Part shown: piece by piece, positions 46,925-55,898 of the stretch
How the letters are laid out: each line of letters starts with the position of its first letter
Numbering within the stretch: the stretch's first letter is position 1
DNA from: Desulfuromonadales bacterium
Lineage (GTDB): Bacteria; Desulfobacterota; Desulfuromonadia; Desulfuromonadales; BM103
DNA: 64,000 bases
Direction of reading: 5' to 3'
Assembly: GCA_014860225.1 (NCBI GenBank)
Contig: JACZKE010000046.1
Location: forward strand, 1-64,000
Program-made: the position numbers and the translations under genes
The notes under the pieces: model-generated
Told to the model about the DNA's origin: nothing
What the model saw: the letters and a program-made list of their open reading frames with translations, nothing else
The model's database searches: none

Positions 46925-49201
46925 ATGTCTGTGCTGGTGCAAAAATATCTGTTTTGGCTGCTTACCAGCGGACGCTACCCTGTTCTGGGATGCATATTGT
47001 TAATCACGGTTGTTTTGGCACTCTTTGCCGCCGAGGTGTCTGTTGAGCAGGGTACTCGCTCGATGAGTGCCCACCAACCGGGGCAGTTGGCTGACCATGA
47101 ACGTTTCCTCGACTTGTTCGGCAACGATGAAGACCTGTTGCTGACCATTACCCATCCACAATTGCTGACTCCGGCGGTTCTCGATCTGCTGGCCGAAGTA
47201 ACCCGACGACTCAGCGATCTGGAAGGGGTCCGGAGGGTTTTCAGCCTGAGTAATGCGCGGCAGTTGGTCAGTAGCAAATATGGTGCGGAAATCCGACCGC
47301 TGCTGCCGTCCTCCGATAATGCAGATTTCGCAAGAGTCCTGCTGGCCGCACTGAGCGCTAATCCTGAGTATGAAGGCCTGCTGATTTCGACAGACCGCAA
47401 GACCGCCGGTCTGGTCATTTCACTGAAGGACCAGCGCGGCGACCCCGCTCAGCGCAGCAGACTGATTGGTGAGGTGCGCGAACTGATGGCCAATCTGGGC
47501 GACCGCGCCGAGTTTCACCTGACCGGCGTCGGTGTTCAGCAAAGCGATGTGGCCGGCTACATCCAGCGTGACCAGCGGGTCATTCTCCCCATGGTGGCAA
47601 TCGCCCTGATGGTTATGTTGGCTGTGATTTTCAGAAGACTCTCGGGAATACTGCTACCGTTGCTTGCAACCGGCATCAGTCTCATCTGGACCATGGGTCT
47701 CTATGTATTGGGCGGCTTTGAACTCAACACCATCACCTCCCTGCTGTCACCGGTGGTGATGGTGCTGGCGATCTCAAACTGCGTCCATATTTATAACGGT
47801 TGGCTGCATCTTGACGGAGCTGATGACCACCGCATCGCACTGCTTGTCGACAAGGTTGATGAACTCTTTGTTCCCTGCCTGTTCACGGCACTGACCACGG
47901 CCCTCGGTCTGGTCTCCCTGACTATCAGCTCGGTGCCTGCGGTCCGCCAGTTCGGTCTGTTTGCGGCAGTCGGTGTCATGATCTCTTTCCTGGTCAGTCT
48001 GACTCTGGTGCCAATAGTCTTGAGCTACCTGCCGCTGCCCGGCCGCCGTTATCGTGACGGACTCGGCCTGCTCCGTTGGACCTTGCAGGCCATTGCCGGC
48101 CTGACAGTCCGGCATCCTCTGGCAATCATGCTGGTCGCCCTGCTTCTGCTGGGTATGGCCTTAACCGGGCTGCCAAGATTGGAGAACAACACCGCGCTGG
48201 TCGCATTTCTGCATACCGACGCGCCACTGGCTGTCGACACCCGTTATATCGATGAACACCTGGCTGGTGTCAATGCTCTCGAGTTCATATTAGAAAAACA
48301 GGATGGAAGCCCACTAGCAGAACTTGACGATTATACAAAACTAGTTGCATTCGAAGCTCTCGCCCAGCATCAGCAGCCGGTCACCAGCGTCTTTTCAATT
48401 CTGAGCCTGTTGCGCCAACTGCATCGCGCAGAGAGTGGCAGCCAGTCGTCAGAACTGCCCGCTGATGATGACGAGCTGCATTATGAACTTGACCTGCTCG
48501 GCATGGCAGAAGACCAATACATGCAAAGCCGCTTTTTAACGCCGGACCTGCAGACAGCGAGGATCAGCGTATGGCTCCACGATGTCGGCAGCCGTTCTGC
48601 CGCAGCTGTAACCGACAAGCTTCTGGAACAGGGTCGTGCCCTCTTCGGATCGGACTACCGGCTGACGCCGACCGGCAGCTTTTACCAGATGAATCACGAT
48701 TCGAACCGCCTGGTAGCCGATATGGTCAAAAGCTTCTCTCTTTCGATTGGCCTGGTTCTGTTGTCGATTCTGGTCTTGCTTCGCTCGCTGCGTTTAACCC
48801 TGCTGGCGATGATTCCGAATGTCATTCCAATCCTCTGGGCGCTAGGCCTGATGGGATTCTGCGGCATCGATCTCAGCACCGGTACAGCGATGATCGGTGC
48901 AGTGGTCTTCGGTCTTGCTGTTGACGACACTATTCACTATCTGGTGCACTACCGACGGATCTATGCCGGCGTTGCCAGAGAAGCGGTGACAACCACTACT
49001 ACCCGGACCGGAAGGGCACTGATGATCGCTTCTCTGGTACTGGCAGTCGGTTTCTGGGTCGGTTGCTTCAGCAGCTTCAAGCCGACCGTCTACTTTTCAT
49101 TGCTGGTGGGCGGAACCCTGCTCGGCGCGCTGATCTGCGACCTGCTGGTCCTGCCTGCCTGTCTGATCCTCAACTGCCCATCTCGTAAGGGAGTGCGCTG
49201 A
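46925..49201 (+). CDS. MMPL/RND-family lipid exporter
   Basis: A 758-residue inner-membrane transporter with the RND duplication. TM1 is followed by a periplasmic domain to about residue 215, then five or six helices including LLSPVVMVLAISNCVHIYNGW. A second TM plus periplasmic domain follows, and a final bundle with AVVFGLAVDDTIHYLVHY. Relatives move hydrophobic molecules such as hopanoids and mycolates. The ribosome site is weak; TTG at 46922 is equally possible. It follows the polyketide synthase by 22 bases and shares TGATG with the next gene. Likely exporter of the cluster product. Confidence 0.9.
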   Translation: MSVLVQKYLFWLLTSGRYPVLGCILLITVVLALFAAEVSVEQGTRSMSAHQPGQLADHERFLDLFGNDEDLLLTITHPQLLTPAVLDLLAEVTRRLSDLEGVRRVFSLSNARQLVSSKYGAEIRPLLPSSDNADFARVLLAALSANPEYEGLLISTDRKTAGLVISLKDQRGDPAQRSRLIGEVRELMANLGDRAEFHLTGVGVQQSDVAGYIQRDQRVILPMVAIALMVMLAVIFRRLSGILLPLLATGISLIWTMGLYVLGGFELNTITSLLSPVVMVLAISNCVHIYNGWLHLDGADDHRIALLVDKVDELFVPCLFTALTTALGLVSLTISSVPAVRQFGLFAAVGVMISFLVSLTLVPIVLSYLPLPGRRYRDGLGLLRWTLQAIAGLTVRHPLAIMLVALLLLGMALTGLPRLENNTALVAFLHTDAPLAVDTRYIDEHLAGVNALEFILEKQDGSPLAELDDYTKLVAFEALAQHQQPVTSVFSILSLLRQLHRAESGSQSSELPADDDELHYELDLLGMAEDQYMQSRFLTPDLQTARISVWLHDVGSRSAAAVTDKLLEQGRALFGSDYRLTPTGSFYQMNHDSNRLVADMVKSFSLSIGLVLLSILVLLRSLRLTLLAMIPNVIPILWALGLMGFCGIDLSTGTAMIGAVVFGLAVDDTIHYLVHYRRIYAGVAREAVTTTTTRTGRALMIASLVLAVGFWVGCFSSFKPTVYFSLLVGGTLLGALICDLLVLPACLILNCPSRKGVR

Positions 49202-49839
49202 TGAGAATTGTTATGCTGACCTGGATCGGGATTTTTTGCCTGGCTACCTGGTCGATTGCTGCCCAGGAGCCTGGGGCGCGCTATGCCGGGCAGTTGGACT
49301 GGACCCGGGATCTGATCGTGAAAAGAGTCGTCGTTCCTTCCGCAGATCAGCCCGAGGGCGAGGTGCAGCTGATCCGGCGCGGCGACCTTCTGGTGGTGCG
49401 GACTCTGCTTTCGAGTCGGATTCTGAAACGGGTAGTCGCAGCAATTGACTCCAGGGAAAACCGCAGTTGGCCAGAAACACGTGAGGGCCATATTGATTCA
49501 CTCCGTTACCGTGAAGAGCTGTTTCGCGCCACAGAGAAGTCCTGGGAAGCCTTCCGGCAGCGCAGTGACCGCAACCGGGATCGTCAGACGCTGGCGATTG
49601 AATTCATCCTCGGTCCGAATCAGTCGCTGATCGCCCTGTCGTTGCCGCAGCTATCAGAAAAAGGCGGCAATCTATGTTTGATCGACAAGCGCTCGCTAAA
49701 GGTCTGGAGGGGATCGGAAGATTATGTGCGAGCGAACATTCTTGAAATCATCAAAGACAGTTTTCATCTCGATGATGCCGCTATCGCAGAACTTTTAAAA
49801 CCGCTCTGGCCGAGTCATAAAAAGGCCTTGCGAGATTAA
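49201..49839 (+). CDS. exported protein of unknown function
   Basis: A 212-residue protein with a signal peptide (VMLTWIGIFCLATWSIAA). The mature part is rich in beta-like stretches (LIVKRVVVPSADQPEGEVQL, DLLVVRTLLSSRILKRVV) and ends in a helix. I recognise no family. MMPL exporters are often paired with LolA-like periplasmic chaperones, and the size and placement would fit, but no LolA motif is evident. It overlaps the MMPL stop by one base, so it is coupled to the exporter. Confidence 0.8.
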   Translation: MRIVMLTWIGIFCLATWSIAAQEPGARYAGQLDWTRDLIVKRVVVPSADQPEGEVQLIRRGDLLVVRTLLSSRILKRVVAAIDSRENRSWPETREGHIDSLRYREELFRATEKSWEAFRQRSDRNRDRQTLAIEFILGPNQSLIALSLPQLSEKGGNLCLIDKRSLKVWRGSEDYVRANILEIIKDSFHLDDAAIAELLKPLWPSHKKALRD

Positions 49840-49865
49840 GTCATCAACGTGTAAGGAGTCAAATA

Positions 49866-51146
49866 ATGAGATTGAGCATTGCAACCAACTTTGACCGGGA
49901 ACTGGTCGAACAGTGCCGCGATTACCCGGTTACCGAGCTGTTTGGCAAGCTGCAAACCGATGCGGTGGGCGGCGGACGGGCACCTTACCAGCTAGCCAGG
50001 GTGTCGCGTCGGCAACTGGCCGACCACGTCAAGCATGTCCGGAATTCCGGAATGGCCTTCAATTACCTGTTGAATTCTTCCTGTATGGGCAATCGTGAGA
50101 TTACCCGCAAAGGTCAGAAAGAGATCAACGTACTGCTTGACTGGATCAGCGATATCGGTGTCACGGCAGTGACCGTCGCTTCACCTTTCATGCTGCAGAT
50201 GATCAAAACCCGTCAGCCGCAACTTAAAGTACGCATCTCGGTGTTCGGCGGGGTTGACCGGGTGCGTAAAGCGCAGATGTGGGAGGAGCTGGGTGCCGAC
50301 TGCATCGTACTCGACAGCATTCTGGTCAATCGTGAGCTGGCAACCCTGGCTGAGATCCGCAAGTCGGTCAAATGCGACCTGGAGCTGATGGCCAACAACA
50401 ACTGCCTGACCGGCTGCGCCATGTCGCCGATGCATATGAACGCACTGGCTCATACCGGGCAATCCTGGCACGAGAACAAGGGTTTCTTCATCGACTGGTG
50501 CTTTTTGAAATGTACCGAAATGAAGTTGCGCGATCCGGTGCATTACATCCGCTCGGAATGGATCCGTCCCGAAGATCTGCATGTCTACGAAGGAATGGGT
50601 TACGACCTGTTCAAGCTCGCCGAACGCGACATCCCCACAGAGATGATGATGATCAGGATCAAGGCCTATGCCGCGCGCCGTTATGACGGCAACCTGCTCG
50701 ACCTGATTCAGGCCTACGGCTTCAAGGGGATCAAGGAGAGTCACAGTTACTACCGGCATGGTCTCAGCTGGCTACTGCGTTTCATCATCCGACCTGGCCT
50801 GGCCAATCCATTGCGAATGCTGCCACTCAAACGGCTGGCCGAACTCCGCGGCATGACCAGACCGGTCGAGGATCAAGCGCCGGTCTATATTGATAACCGT
50901 GCGCTGGACGGCTTCATAGAGCGCTTCCGCACCAACAGCTGCATGGATATCGATTGTGAGAATTGTCGCTGGTGTCATGAGTTCGCAGCCAAAGCGGTCA
51001 AGATTGATGAGACCAATCGCGACGCCGCTCTTGAAGCTTACGAAGAGCTGTTTGCATCCCTGCATGGCGGCAGCATGTGGTCTTACCTGCCTGAACGCAG
51101 CAGCGAGCCCGACCGCTCACCGCGCAAGCAGTGTAAATCGACTTGA
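49866..51146 (+). CDS. U32-family protein, UbiU/UbiV-like, with extra Cys cluster
   Basis: A 426-residue protein of the peptidase U32 fold (LSIATNFDRELVEQC, VFGGVDRVRKAQMWEELGAD, IRPEDLHVYEGMGYDLFKL). C180, C184, C212 and C216 are placed like the four Cys that bind a 4Fe-4S cluster in UbiU and UbiV, which hydroxylate ubiquinone precursors without oxygen. A second set, C359-X4-C364-X2-C367-X2-C370, lies near the C-terminus and could bind another metal centre. Beside a type III synthase and a UbiE-like methyltransferase, anaerobic ring hydroxylation is the most sensible role, but this is inference; other U32 proteins modify RNA or act as peptidases. Confidence 0.85.
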   Translation: MRLSIATNFDRELVEQCRDYPVTELFGKLQTDAVGGGRAPYQLARVSRRQLADHVKHVRNSGMAFNYLLNSSCMGNREITRKGQKEINVLLDWISDIGVTAVTVASPFMLQMIKTRQPQLKVRISVFGGVDRVRKAQMWEELGADCIVLDSILVNRELATLAEIRKSVKCDLELMANNNCLTGCAMSPMHMNALAHTGQSWHENKGFFIDWCFLKCTEMKLRDPVHYIRSEWIRPEDLHVYEGMGYDLFKLAERDIPTEMMMIRIKAYAARRYDGNLLDLIQAYGFKGIKESHSYYRHGLSWLLRFIIRPGLANPLRMLPLKRLAELRGMTRPVEDQAPVYIDNRALDGFIERFRTNSCMDIDCENCRWCHEFAAKAVKIDETNRDAALEAYEELFASLHGGSMWSYLPERSSEPDRSPRKQCKST

Positions 51147-51160
51147 GTCTGGAGGGATAT

Positions 51161-51907
51161 GTGTCTAAAAACAGTAAGTTCGCCCTGAAGATCAAGGATT
51201 ATATTCACTCTGCGGAGCGCAGGCGGGAGTATAACGAACAGCATTTCAGCGAGGCCGCCAGCCGTTATGATTTTGCCACCCGCGCGATGTCGCTCGGGCG
51301 TGATTCTGCCTGGAAAAAACAGCTGATCGAAGCCTTGCCGCAATTCACGGCCCCGGTCTGTGTCGATCTCGCCTGCGGGACGGGGGACATCGCTTTCCTA
51401 CTGGCTGAAAAATATCCGGCCGGTCGCATCATTGGCATCGACCTGACAGAACCGATGCTGAAACTGGCCCGGCTACGCAGCGATTCAATCAATATCGAGT
51501 TTGACCGCCAGGATATGGGGGCGACTGATTTCCCGGACGAGTTCGCAGACATCGTCACCGGCGGGTATGCCGTACGAAACGCAGCAGAACTTCGCCAGGC
51601 CTTTTTGGAGATACAGCGCATCCTCAAACCCGGCGGCTTCGTCGCCCTGCTCGATTTTTCCAAACCGCCCAATCTCTGGTTCCAGCAACTGCAGTACCTG
51701 GTCTTGAAATACTGGTGCGGGCTGTGGGGTTTCCTGCTGCATGGTAATTCCGAAGTTCATTCCTACATTTCGGCCAGCCTCAGAGCATTTCCGGACAGCG
51801 TGCAACTGCGCGAGTTCATCGCGGAAAGCGGTTTTGCCGTCGTCCACTCACGGCAATTCTACTTCGGGACTCTGGAGTTGCTGGTCTTACAGAAACAAAC
51901 GACGTGA
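51161..51907 (+). CDS. UbiE/MenG-like SAM methyltransferase
   Basis: A 248-residue class I methyltransferase of the UbiE type: HFSEAASRYDFATRAMSLGRD, SAM motif VDLACGTGDIAFLL, and VTGGYAVRNAAEL in place of the IAFGIRNV of the housekeeping enzyme at 16975. Divergence at this substrate-side segment suggests a different acceptor, plausibly the ring made by the polyketide synthase. The start is GTG at 51161, with GGAGGG 4 bases before; a TTG at 51143 overlapping the previous stop is possible. It is the last clear gene of the operon. Confidence 0.9.
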   Translation: MSKNSKFALKIKDYIHSAERRREYNEQHFSEAASRYDFATRAMSLGRDSAWKKQLIEALPQFTAPVCVDLACGTGDIAFLLAEKYPAGRIIGIDLTEPMLKLARLRSDSINIEFDRQDMGATDFPDEFADIVTGGYAVRNAAELRQAFLEIQRILKPGGFVALLDFSKPPNLWFQQLQYLVLKYWCGLWGFLLHGNSEVHSYISASLRAFPDSVQLREFIAESGFAVVHSRQFYFGTLELLVLQKQTT

Positions 51908-51936
51908 CCTGCGAGTTGTTAAATTCGGAGAATTGG

Positions 51937-52038
51937 ATGACTAAGGAGATGACATCAACAAAATGTTCGTGGCAAGATACGTGGGTTTGCCAGACAATAA
52001 CCTCTCGGGGATTACCTGGCGGGCTTCAGGCTGTGTAA
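51937..52038 (+). CDS. possible 33-residue peptide after the operon
   Basis: GGAG lies 7 bases before an ATG opening 33 codons (MTKEMTSTKCSWQDTWVCQ and on). It begins 30 bases after the methyltransferase and overlaps the 3' end of the convergent dnaB. It has two Cys and no recognised family; it may be chance. Confidence 0.2.
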   Translation: MTKEMTSTKCSWQDTWVCQTITSRGLPGGLQAV

Positions 52039-53402
52039 TCGTCATTTCGTCGTGAACGGCTTTCAAACCGCGTAAACTCACCCAGAAAGGTCAATTGCTC
52101 AATCCCGAGTGGACCGTTACGCTGTTTGCCAATGATCACCTCAGCGCTGCGTTCGTGATTTTCGGTGCAACTGTTGTCGCGCCTTTTACAGGCATCGCAA
52201 TATACCGTTTCCCGGTAAAGAAACATGATGACGTCGGCGTCCTGCTCAATAGCACCCGATTCACGCAGGTCAGCAAGAATGGGGCGTTTGTCAGTACGGC
52301 TCTCAAGGGATCGATTCAGCTGCGACAGGGCGATCACCGGAAGATTGAGCTCTTTGGCCAGGGCCTTCAGCGAACGGGAGATTTCCGAAATCTCCTGCTG
52401 CCGGCTTTCGGTGTTCTTGCCGGTCATCAACTGCAGATAGTCAACAACAATCAAGCCGATATTTTTTTCCGCCTTAAGACGACGAGACTTGGCGCGTACT
52501 TCGAGCACACTGATCGCCGGGGTGTCATCGATATAGATCGGGGCTTCAGCGATGATGCCGGCGGCATTGACCAGGGTCGGGAATTCCGACTGGGCCAGTT
52601 TGCCGGTGCGAACCCTACCAGCCTCAATGCGTGCCACCGAACAGAGCAGACGCTGTACAAGCTGCTCTTTACTCATCTCCAGCGAGAAGACAATTGATGG
52701 GATCGGCTGTGTTGCATGCATGGCGGCATGTTCGACAAGATTGAGGCAGAAAGCGGTTTTGCCCATCGAAGGACGACCGGCAATGATAACCAGATCCCCA
52801 CCCTGCAGGCCGGAGGTCATATTGTCGAGATCAGTAAAACCTGTCGGAACGCCGGTAATCAGTTCTTTGCGGTCATAAAGCTTCTCGATCGTCTTGATTG
52901 TTTCCTTGACGATATCCTTGGTAGCGAAGACCGAGGGTCGCGACTTCATATTGGCGATCTTGAAAATCTCGCCTTCCGCCCAGTCAAGTGAGGCCTCAAC
53001 TTCACCGCCTTCATAGCCCCTGGAAGCGATCTCTGTAGCGACCTTGATCAATTCACGGGAGATGGCCTTCTCTTTAACGATCTTGCAGTAATAGCTGATA
53101 TTCGCCGCGGTCGGCACGAAATCGACCAGGGTCGACAGATAGGAGCTGCCACCTACTTCCTCGAGCGCGTCCCGGTTTTTCAGGACTGCTGTCAAAGTGA
53201 CCAGGTCAGCAGGTTCATTGCGTTCGGAGAGAGTGATCAGAGCGGCAAAAATCTTGCGGTGAGCTTCCCGATAGAAGTCTTCCGGGCGCAGTACTTCCAA
53301 AGCCCGGTTGAGGGCCTCGTTTTCCAAAAGAACCCCTCCCAGAACAGACATTTCTGCTTCAAGGTTCTGAGGTGGCAGGCGATGTTCGGCGCGATCTTGC
53401 AC
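52026..53402 (-). CDS. dnaB: replicative DNA helicase DnaB
   Basis: Hexameric helicase of the replication fork. The 458 residues have the N-terminal scaffold (PPQNLEAEMSVLGGVLLENEA) and a RecA-like domain with Walker A GRPSMGKTAFCLNLV, IGLIVVDYLQLM (Walker B) and the late RQQEISEISRSLKALAKEL arginine-finger region. No intein is present. It lies after rplI, a common arrangement, with an intrinsic terminator between them. Confidence 0.97.
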   Translation of the reverse strand: MQDRAEHRLPPQNLEAEMSVLGGVLLENEALNRALEVLRPEDFYREAHRKIFAALITLSERNEPADLVTLTAVLKNRDALEEVGGSSYLSTLVDFVPTAANISYYCKIVKEKAISRELIKVATEIASRGYEGGEVEASLDWAEGEIFKIANMKSRPSVFATKDIVKETIKTIEKLYDRKELITGVPTGFTDLDNMTSGLQGGDLVIIAGRPSMGKTAFCLNLVEHAAMHATQPIPSIVFSLEMSKEQLVQRLLCSVARIEAGRVRTGKLAQSEFPTLVNAAGIIAEAPIYIDDTPAISVLEVRAKSRRLKAEKNIGLIVVDYLQLMTGKNTESRQQEISEISRSLKALAKELNLPVIALSQLNRSLESRTDKRPILADLRESGAIEQDADVIMFLYRETVYCDACKRRDNSCTENHERSAEVIIGKQRNGPLGIEQLTFLGEFTRFESRSRRNDDYTA

Positions 53403-53414
53403 GTTCGCCTCGTT

Positions 53415-53446
53415 AGAAAGAAGGGGCCTGTAGAGTAGCAGGCCCC
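53415..53446 (-). terminator. terminator of the rpsF-rplI operon
   Basis: GGGGCCTG (53423-53430) pairs with CAGGCCCC (53439-53446), with an 8-base loop. On the minus strand a TTCTTTCT tract follows, so it ends the ribosomal operon before dnaB. Confidence 0.8.
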
Positions 53447-53510
53447 TGAATCAGTTATAGCTCGTTGCAGACAGCTTCAGACATCAGTGGTCAGTGATGT
53501 GAACTGAGTC

Positions 53511-53960
53511 TTAAGCTTCTGCTCTGAGAACATTGATTTTGATCGTTGCATTGACACCGGCATTCAGTTTGATTTCAACTTCATGCACTCCGAGTTCCTT
53601 GATCGGCTGATCAAGTAGAATCTTGCGACGGTCAATTTCTATTCCCTTGGCAGCCAGCCCTTCGGCAATCTCCATGCTGGTGACTGAACCGAAAAGTTTG
53701 CCTTCATCACTTGCCTTGTGTGTGAAGGAACACTCGACAGCCTCTATTCTGGCCTTGACGTCTGCAGCTTCCTTGCTCAACTTCTCCGCCTTGTGAGTCA
53801 ACTGACGCCTGTGATGCTTCATCTCATTGATGTTGCGATCATTTGCTTCAACTGCCAAGCCTTGCGGGACCAGGTAATTACGGCCATAACCAGGCTTGAC
53901 TTTGACCACTTCACCAATGGTCCCAAGACCTTTAACATTTTCCGTCAGAATGATATCCAT
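53511..53960 (-). CDS. rplI: 50S ribosomal protein L9
   Basis: Binds 23S rRNA near the L1 stalk. The 149 residues start MDIILTENVKGLGTIGEVV followed by the signature GYGRNYLVPQGLAV, a connecting helix and the C-terminal domain. Length is standard. It comes 21 bases after the DUF2232 gene in the rpsF operon. Confidence 0.98.
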   Translation of the reverse strand: MDIILTENVKGLGTIGEVVKVKPGYGRNYLVPQGLAVEANDRNINEMKHHRRQLTHKAEKLSKEAADVKARIEAVECSFTHKASDEGKLFGSVTSMEIAEGLAAKGIEIDRRKILLDQPIKELGVHEVEIKLNAGVNATIKINVLRAEA

Positions 53961-53981
53961 CTTTTTATCCTCCCAAAATCT

Positions 53982-54923
53982 TTATGATTTAGGCTCTTTT
54001 GGTTTGCGAAAATCAGCCCACAAGTCAAAGATGCCAAGACCGGTGACCACCATGGGCAAGGGGTTAACCAGGGTGACCAGCAAATAGCCAACCGCTCTAA
54101 AAAATGGCGAAAAAGCCTTGCGGCGAAAAAAACAGTCAATTACAGCCAAGCCCTGCAGGAAATAGACCGGCAGCAGAATGACCAGTAGGTTCAAGGCAAA
54201 AATCCCCGGAAGACCATCAACGAAAGCCACCAGGAAACCGGCCAGAATCAATACCCAGACCAGATGCTCTGGAGCTTTCCATTGGGGAAACGCCTTGCCA
54301 GGGACAGAGTACCTGCCACGCGCAAGCACCGTCAGCAGAAACACCAGGCCGACAGTCATCAAACCACTGACAGTTATCGCGATTCCCGGATATGCATTCT
54401 GCAGGAAAGCCGCCATCTTTTCAACGGCCAGGCCGACCTCTTTCTTCTGGTTCGCCGGCAGGTCAGTCCCAGCGAACATTTCCTGCATGACTGCCGTGGT
54501 CTGGGAGATCTCGTTGCCAATAAGGTTACTGACCATTGCCAGAGGAGACTGCCCGGCAACGACTGAAACAACCAGCAGGCCGCAAATACTGACGGTAACC
54601 ATTGCCCAGAGCACAGCAACGGTTGCCTTATCCCAAGCGATGCCGCGATTCAACAACCATGGCAATGCGGCACCTGGAATGCCAAACTGAACCAGATACA
54701 TAAGCGCCGGGGAGTGACCACTCGACAGCAGCACAAAAAATGCAGTCAAAGCAACCGTGACCACGCCAGCCATAGAGCCGGCGCGCATGCCAATGAAAGC
54801 CGCCGGCAAGGGCGTCAAAAGGTTCACTGCGATAGCAGCAAAACCTAAAGCAGCAAAGCTTCCGAACAGCGCATACCCGGCTAATGCCCCGAGTACGATA
54901 TAAATCCCCCGCTGTGTCATCAT
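53982..54923 (-). CDS. DUF2232 (YybS-like) membrane protein
   Basis: A 313-residue polytopic membrane protein with about eight helices (RGIYIVLGALAGYALFGSFA at the start). This family of unknown function sits between rpsR and rplI in many bacteria, as here. Two consecutive ATGs at 54923 and 54920 are equal candidates; the frame opens earlier at 54998 but overlaps rpsR. Confidence 0.88.
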   Translation of the reverse strand: MMTQRGIYIVLGALAGYALFGSFAALGFAAIAVNLLTPLPAAFIGMRAGSMAGVVTVALTAFFVLLSSGHSPALMYLVQFGIPGAALPWLLNRGIAWDKATVAVLWAMVTVSICGLLVVSVVAGQSPLAMVSNLIGNEISQTTAVMQEMFAGTDLPANQKKEVGLAVEKMAAFLQNAYPGIAITVSGLMTVGLVFLLTVLARGRYSVPGKAFPQWKAPEHLVWVLILAGFLVAFVDGLPGIFALNLLVILLPVYFLQGLAVIDCFFRRKAFSPFFRAVGYLLVTLVNPLPMVVTGLGIFDLWADFRKPKEPKS

Positions 54924-54939
54924 TGCACGATCGCCGTAA

Positions 54940-55209
54940 TTAACGCCTCTCGAGAGCGTGGCTTGCGGTGAAGGGCAGCAGCGCAATATTGCGAGCACGT
55001 TTAATTGCTGCCGTCAGCTTGCGTTGATGATCCGAACAGGTACCGGAAATCCGGCGCGGTGTTATTTTGCCTCGCTCGGAGATAAAGTAGCGCAAGGAGC
55101 GGACATCCTTGTAATCGATAGTAGCTTTTTTATCGGCGCAGAAACGACAGACTTTGCGACGACCATAACGCCGACGAGGTGCAGCGGTACGACTTCCTTC
55201 ATATGCCAT
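54940..55209 (-). CDS. rpsR: 30S ribosomal protein S18
   Basis: Forms a heterodimer with S6 on the 30S platform. The 89 residues show [39 protein letters not shown] and the basic end [19 protein letters not shown]. Four Cys in the first and last strands recall the zinc-binding S18 variant. It follows rpsF by 41 bases. Confidence 0.98.
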   Translation of the reverse strand: MAYEGSRTAAPRRRYGRRKVCRFCADKKATIDYKDVRSLRYFISERGKITPRRISGTCSDHQRKLTAAIKRARNIALLPFTASHALERR

Positions 55210-55250
55210 GATTATTTCTCCTTCTTCATCGTCGTAGGTTGGTACGGAAG

Positions 55251-55700
55251 TTAGGCTTCTTCCGTCTTTTCTTCGGCAGCATCCACAGCTTCAGCTGTCG
55301 GCTCGACAGCTTCCCCGGTGGGCGCACTGGTCTCAACGGCTTCAGCAGTACCTTCTTCGGCCTCAGTAGAGGCTTCTTCAGGAGCAGCTTCAATCACTGG
55401 AGGGGCTTCATAACCGCCTTCCAGAGTGACCGTCTGGAACTTGATCACCTTTTCGTCGATGCGCATACGGCGCTCGTACTCGGCGATCACTTTCGGACCG
55501 GCTTCAAAGATCACCAGGACATAACAGCCCTTGGTTTGTTTTTTGACCGGGTAGGCCAGCGTCCGGACACCCCAGTTGTCCAGCTTGAGAATTTCCGCAC
55601 CTTGATCCGTCAAGATCGTCTTGTACTTGTCGATGATCGCGGTTTGGTCGTCCCCGACAACGTCCGGGTGTACGATGAAGATTGATTCGTAGGTTCGCAT
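55251..55700 (-). CDS. rpsF: 30S ribosomal protein S6 with acidic tail
   Basis: The first about 95 residues are a normal S6 domain ([40 protein letters not shown]). They are followed by a 50-residue tail almost wholly of Glu, Ala, Thr, Pro and Val. E. coli S6 has a short tail that receives extra glutamates; this one is encoded. GAGGAG precedes the ATG. First gene of rpsF-rpsR-DUF2232-rplI. Confidence 0.97.
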   Translation of the reverse strand: MRTYESIFIVHPDVVGDDQTAIIDKYKTILTDQGAEILKLDNWGVRTLAYPVKKQTKGCYVLVIFEAGPKVIAEYERRMRIDEKVIKFQTVTLEGGYEAPPVIEAAPEEASTEAEEGTAEAVETSAPTGEAVEPTAEAVDAAEEKTEEA

Positions 55701-55731
55701 TAATAAACTCCTCTTGAGTTGTTAGCCCCGT

Positions 55732-55746
55732 CTTGTGCGGAGCAAG
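55732..55746 (-). promoter_or_regulatory. possible S6:S18 leader hairpin
   Basis: In the rpsF leader, CTTG and CAAG enclose a loop CTCCGCA carrying CCG, the triplet recognised by the S6:S18 complex in autoregulated rpsF leaders. Another stem, GAAGCAT/ATGCTTTC, lies just upstream at 55752-55771. Only a partial match to the motif as I recall it. Confidence 0.35.
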
Positions 55747-55898
55747 GAGCGAAAGCATCCAGTATGCTTCCGTCGAAAGAACTTTGTTTTTTACCACACC
55801 CCGTATTACGAGGCAACGGATTTTTGCTATAACGGCAGACAGAATTCAAAGAAGAGACAAAACTCGGTATCCGTCCCAAGGCACTTGGTGTCAGCCTT

